From Apus apus (Eukaryota > Chordata > Aves > Apodiformes > Apodidae), in the NCBI RefSeq assembly GCF_020740795.1, contig NC_067296.1:5123001-5187000 (forward strand): a stretch of 64,000 nt of DNA, written 5' to 3'. The notes beneath the pieces are model-generated. The model saw only the letters and a list, made by a program, of their open reading frames with translations, did no database searches and was not told the origin of the DNA. A program made the position numbers and the translations under genes. Within the stretch, counting starts at the first letter, position 1. Each line of letters begins with the position of its first letter. Of this stretch, positions 59,598 to 64,000 are shown piece by piece.

Positions 59598-62500
59598 ATT
59601 TGTTCCAAGATCATCTGAAGGGCAGCAACAGGCCTGGGAAAAGCCAGTGCTTTCTTCATTAGCTGCCTTTCTAAAACACTCATGAATTTGATGTAAATGC
59701 CACTCCTGGAGCTGTGCTCTGCTCTGCCATTTAACCACACACCTCTCAACAGTTCATGTCCTGAGCAGAGGTAATTGAGTGGGGGCATCCTCACCTTTCG
59801 ACGGAAATGAGTAACAGGAGGGATGAATGGAGGTGAATATGCATCTTGCCCTTTGACAATACATCATTTTACTCTTAGCAGAAGAAAAAGGTGCCAGGCT
59901 TTTATTTACCTACTGGCTGAGCAAAGGCCAACAATCCTCACTCTGTCAAATAACTGAAGTCTAGCAAATGCCGCAAGACCTGAACCAAAAAGGATTTTAA
60001 AGCTGGTGAAAGATTGTCATGGGGTGGGCTATGCAGCTTTTATAAAACAATTGTGTCAAGCTTGGAAGGGAAAGAATCTAAGGCCATTAACCCAGCAAGG
60101 GGTGAGGCTGTCAGTGGAGCCAGGGAGCATTAAATGTCCATTTGCAACATACTTTCAGTGGGAATCATTCACCAGACTCCTTCCTACACCTCTGAAAACC
60201 TTAGCCTAACATGGATGGCATAGGCACTGTTTTGTTCTTCCTAGATCTGACATGGATAGGTGGGAAATACAAGGGGGACATTTCCTAGAAGGGGGAAGAG
60301 AGAATGGCTGTGGAGGAGCTGAGAACTCCTCCAGGCTGCCCCTGAACTGTTGCACGGTGAGGGATCATTGTTCCACATCTCTGCACCACAAAAGACCTGG
60401 TTCCCCACTCTCCAGCTCCACTGTAAAAGCCAAGAATAAAATGCTTCAAAACCAGAAAGTTTAATTCTCTGTTCACCAGTGTAATTGGAAATTTGTGATG
60501 GTTCCCCTAGGACACAGGGGTCTTGTGGTCAAGGCCAGGCTGGATGGGGCTCTGAGCAACCTCATATAGAGGGAGGTGTCCCTGTCAATGCAGGGGGTTG
60601 GATCTAGATGATTTTTCAGGTCCCTTCCAACCCAAACCACTCTATGATTCTATAAAAGAGGACATTTCTTCTTGCTTTAAGGTGCTGAAAGCCTGTCCAT
60701 GAAGCTGATGGAAATCTTTGGAGCAAAACTAGCCGTGGAAATGCGAAGTGCATTTGCTTATTTTGAAACAAAGACAACTCCTAATAAAAAAATCAAATAA
60801 CATATGCAGAGGAATCAGTAGGCAAGTGAAGGAGAAATTAGAGCTGATTAGAAGGTACCAGTAGAAATGGCATTTAAAAGCTTTTTTTTTCCTATCTAAA
60901 CCAGAGAGAAAAGAGAGAGAGGAAGCAACTTGGATTGACGTCAAAACCATCTTATCTCACAGATTTACACTCTCCACAGCACAGATTACTCTACTTCACC
61001 TTTAATTTGCCTTTTGATAGTTGTAGGCTGATACCAAATACTCCTGAAAGCTGACACTTGGCAATAGCACATTGCACTCCCATCTCCAGTGTGTGACATG
61101 AGAGAACGATTTGAGGCCATGGGAGCTACAAAAGCTATTGCTGCTGTGATCCTCAGAAGTCTTAACATGACTTGATTTTGCTATTCCTGTGCATCCCAAG
61201 TGCCTAAGTGTGACAGAGGGACGTCTATTTTGAAAAATGCCAAAGTTAAGTACCAATTATATAAGCTAGACATCTCATATCAGAGACATCTCTCTCCGCT
61301 TCCTCTTCCTTTTTGGCAAAATCTCAAGAACCAGGCTGCTTTCCCTGCCCATACGTTCATCCATGCAGGCAGCTGGTTGACCAGTCACTCTCCTCACCCC
61401 AGAAAGTCTCCTTCTTTGTCACTGACACCCTGAGAGGCCCTGACCTTTGCAGTATTTGATAGTAAGGCTCCATGGAGACATGCTTGAGGGTTCAGAGATG
61501 TGTATTGCTGCTGCCTAAGCTGTCCAGAGGACAAACAGCAACAAGATAGTTGCACAGCATTAAATAGTTGGGAGCTAAGTGGATTACTGCTCGGTACTGG
61601 AAGAACACCTTGCTGCTGGCAGGCATCAACAGAGCAGGAACCAGGATCACATGCACTTTGTGCATGAATAACCAGCAAAGATTTGATCCCAGCTGCACTG
61701 TACAAAGTGTTCAGTCCCTGCTCTTCATGTTTCATCTAAATCTTACTTGTTCTACTTTACACCTACCACTTCTTGTCCTACCAACATCCAACCCAGACAT
61801 TATTTTCATCCTCCTTCACAGTGAAGAGCATTGACTTCAATCATAGGCTGTTTAGGATATGAAAATAGCTGTTGAAATGGATGATCTTGTGATGCATCAG
61901 CTTGTTTATAGATAGGATTTTTTTGGCAAATGTTCACATTTAGAAAAACAGCTCTGGAATTTTGTGACCAAAACAAAAGGAAACAAACAAAAGATTTCTA
62001 GGCGATTCCATGAGACTAGAGCAAAACTCCACTCCCACCTCTGATTTTTATGGGATTTTTTTATCTGCAAAGTTCAATGAAATGAGCCTGGTTTCTGGCC
62101 CTAACAAGAAGTAAATGCTCTGACTGGTGGTGTGCTGATACTCTGCATCCAGCACACCATACAGGTATGATGCAGCCAGTGTTTGCATCACACTACAGTG
62201 GCATTAATCCGAAATAAAACACAAAGAGCATCTGGTGTGTTGTAAAAGTGATGTTGAAACAGCTTCCTTTTTTTTTTTTTCTTTCCCCTTTTAATTTAAC
62301 ATGTGCTGCTCACTGAGAGGTACTAGAGAACAAAACTGATTTGCCCTTGTTCAACCAGAGTGTTTAAATAGGAACCTTCACCTGATCTGGGCAATAATTC
62401 AGGCTAAACAGACTCTCATACACGGGCAGGGGGAAAATGCTGTCAGGGCTTTGCCACCAGTTTATGTTACTGCTCCCAGCTACATTTCCCTTCTCTGCTG

Positions 62501-64000
62501 TCCAGATTTGGTTTTTTGTGTATTTCTAAATAAGCATGTTAGCCAACATGATCACGCATGATTAAACATCTGGCAGATTTACCATGAAATTAAGTCTAAT
62601 GGAGTGTCCAATGAAGTGCTTGGGAATGGGAGGTTGGTTTTGGGAACAAGGCTCATCCTCTGGCTGCCGGGTACCACAAGGCTGGGCAATCTCTGTGCCC
62701 TGGCAGTAACAGAGGGACCAGGATGTAAATCCCTGCTCTGTATGAGCATTGCTTTCAGAAACCAAAAAACAGAGACCAAAGCAGATGCAATATATCAGCT
62801 TTTGGCTTGCTCTGCAGCAAAGCCAGCCCTTTTGCATTCTTTGCCTCTTCAACTGGGCAAGTGGTCCAACAGGTCACCTGGCTGGTACCTCTCAAAATGG
62901 ATAAGGGCTGAGCTGTAATTAACTTCCCTTCAGCTGGAGCACTGTGCTTGGTAGCTGTGTTTTGCTGATTAAAAACCAACAAACAAACAAAAAATTATGG
63001 AAATTGCATATCAGACAGACAATATGAGCCTCACTTCTTTAGAAATAGGGGGTGAAAGTTAATTAGAAAAAAGCTATTTTCTTTTTTTATTGTGTTTCTT
63101 TGCTCCAGTCCCTGGATAAGAGTATTCAGGTTGATATTCTAATTCTAGGACATGAACCTGCACTGCCCGTAAGAACTGCAAATCATTCCTATTTACATTC
63201 TCCTCTCTGTTGTATCTCTGCTTTTTTCCACCGAAGTTAACGATAAAATAATGATAAAGAAGAAGCCAAACAAAATAAGTTGGCGGGACACACTTTGCAA
63301 CCCACAGACCCCAAAGCTCTTTTAAAAGAAAAAAAGAGGTTTTTTTTCTTTATAAGACAGATGATTAAGCCTCTCCAAGACCTCCCCCTTCATCCAGGAC
63401 AACATCACCCTCTCCCTGCCTCTTCCCAAACATCGTTTTAATGCATGGCAAACACAACCAGGCAGGGCTTTGCTTTCTCCTCACAAGAAGGATCCTTTGC
63501 CCCCTCTGAGGTCACCCAGAATATTCACCCCCATTTCTCCTCACTCTTCAAATCAGGGCTGCCCCCATCCCTGCCACCCACACTCCCCACTCCCCCTGAC
63601 ATCAACATGCACCACATCAAATAATTGTTGTTATAACTCTCCTCCTTCCCCAACTAAAATATACTTGATTGGGAGGGAGAGGGGGAGCAGGGAAATAGCT
63701 AGGTTTATTTTAATAGTTTCCACTCTCAGTTCAGTTTTATAGTACAGTATATTTAACTTTAACGTATGGACAGCTGGATGCATTTAACAGCACAATGGAA
63801 AGAATTTAGCAAGTATACATTACAGGCCTTGTATTTGGAGCTGATCACCACATATTTCTTCATAATATTTAGATGCGCCTGTTACAGATTGTGTCAGGCT
63901 GATCAAAACATGTTTGTGTCAGGTAAGATTTGTCATAGATGAGCCTCTTTATTTCTTTACTTACTAAAACTCTTCCTGTAGGAAAAAGCTTGCTTTAGCT
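59598..64000. other. distal upstream desert
   Basis: Apart from the CR1 fragment at 60525-60653 nothing is recognised. T runs near 62267-62280 and 63340 and a pyrimidine-rich stretch at 63380-63600 are simple-sequence features. The window ends without reaching a neighbouring gene. Confidence 0.55.
60525..60653 (+). mobile_element. CR1 LINE 3' end fragment
   Basis: CR1 tail with GTCAAGGCCAGGCTGGATGG, GGCTCTGAGCAACCT, GGTGTCCCTG, GGGGGTTGGATCTAGATGAT, CAGGTCCCTTCCAACCCAAA and a terminal TCTATGATTCTATA. Short, 5' truncated copy. Confidence 0.93.

Overview
This is a vertebrate, almost certainly avian, nuclear window. Three things point to a bird. The single recognisable gene is MAFB in its avian length (311 aa). 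At least five fragments are 3' ends of CR1 LINEs, the dominant bird retroposon. One further fragment resembles the older CR1 lineages of turtles and crocodilians. No other protein-coding, rRNA or tRNA gene is recognisable. The many short open frames elsewhere are chance frames, especially in CpG-rich DNA.

Layout. MAFB is intronless and lies on the minus strand: CDS 31892-32827, an AUG-free 5' leader of about 0.7 kb above it, and a TATA box and inverted CCAAT box at 33576-33637 beneath a GC-rich, G-quadruplex-prone stretch. Gene-upstream DNA is therefore at higher coordinates (33.6-64 kb) and gene-downstream DNA at lower coordinates. The 3' UTR probably runs to about 29740. It contains a composite miR-148/152 and miR-130/301 seed site at 30076-30083 and an unusual decayed tandem array at 31349-31572 whose units begin CAAGCAGG, end GTCCT and mostly contain small inverted repeats.

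Positions 1-25.7 kb and 38.6-64 kb are non-coding desert with CR1 relics, microsatellites and several repeat-free AT-rich blocks that look like candidate conserved elements. Positions 25.9-29.6 kb (gene-downstream) and 33-38.6 kb (promoter side) are CpG-rich. The downstream CpG-rich block has no gene I can recognise.

The arrangement is one compact developmental transcription-factor gene in a large regulatory landscape, as expected for MAFB (hindbrain rhombomeres 5/6, macrophages, podocytes, pancreatic islet cells). The most notable non-standard signals are the 3' UTR repeat array, the AUG-free pyrimidine-rich leader, the cluster of three CACGTG E-boxes at 50502-50556, an HNF1-like site at 52385-52399, a complete PBX/MEIS site at 26212-26221, and the gene-downstream CpG island. 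I found no mobile-element gene cassette, CRISPR array or novel multi-gene system.
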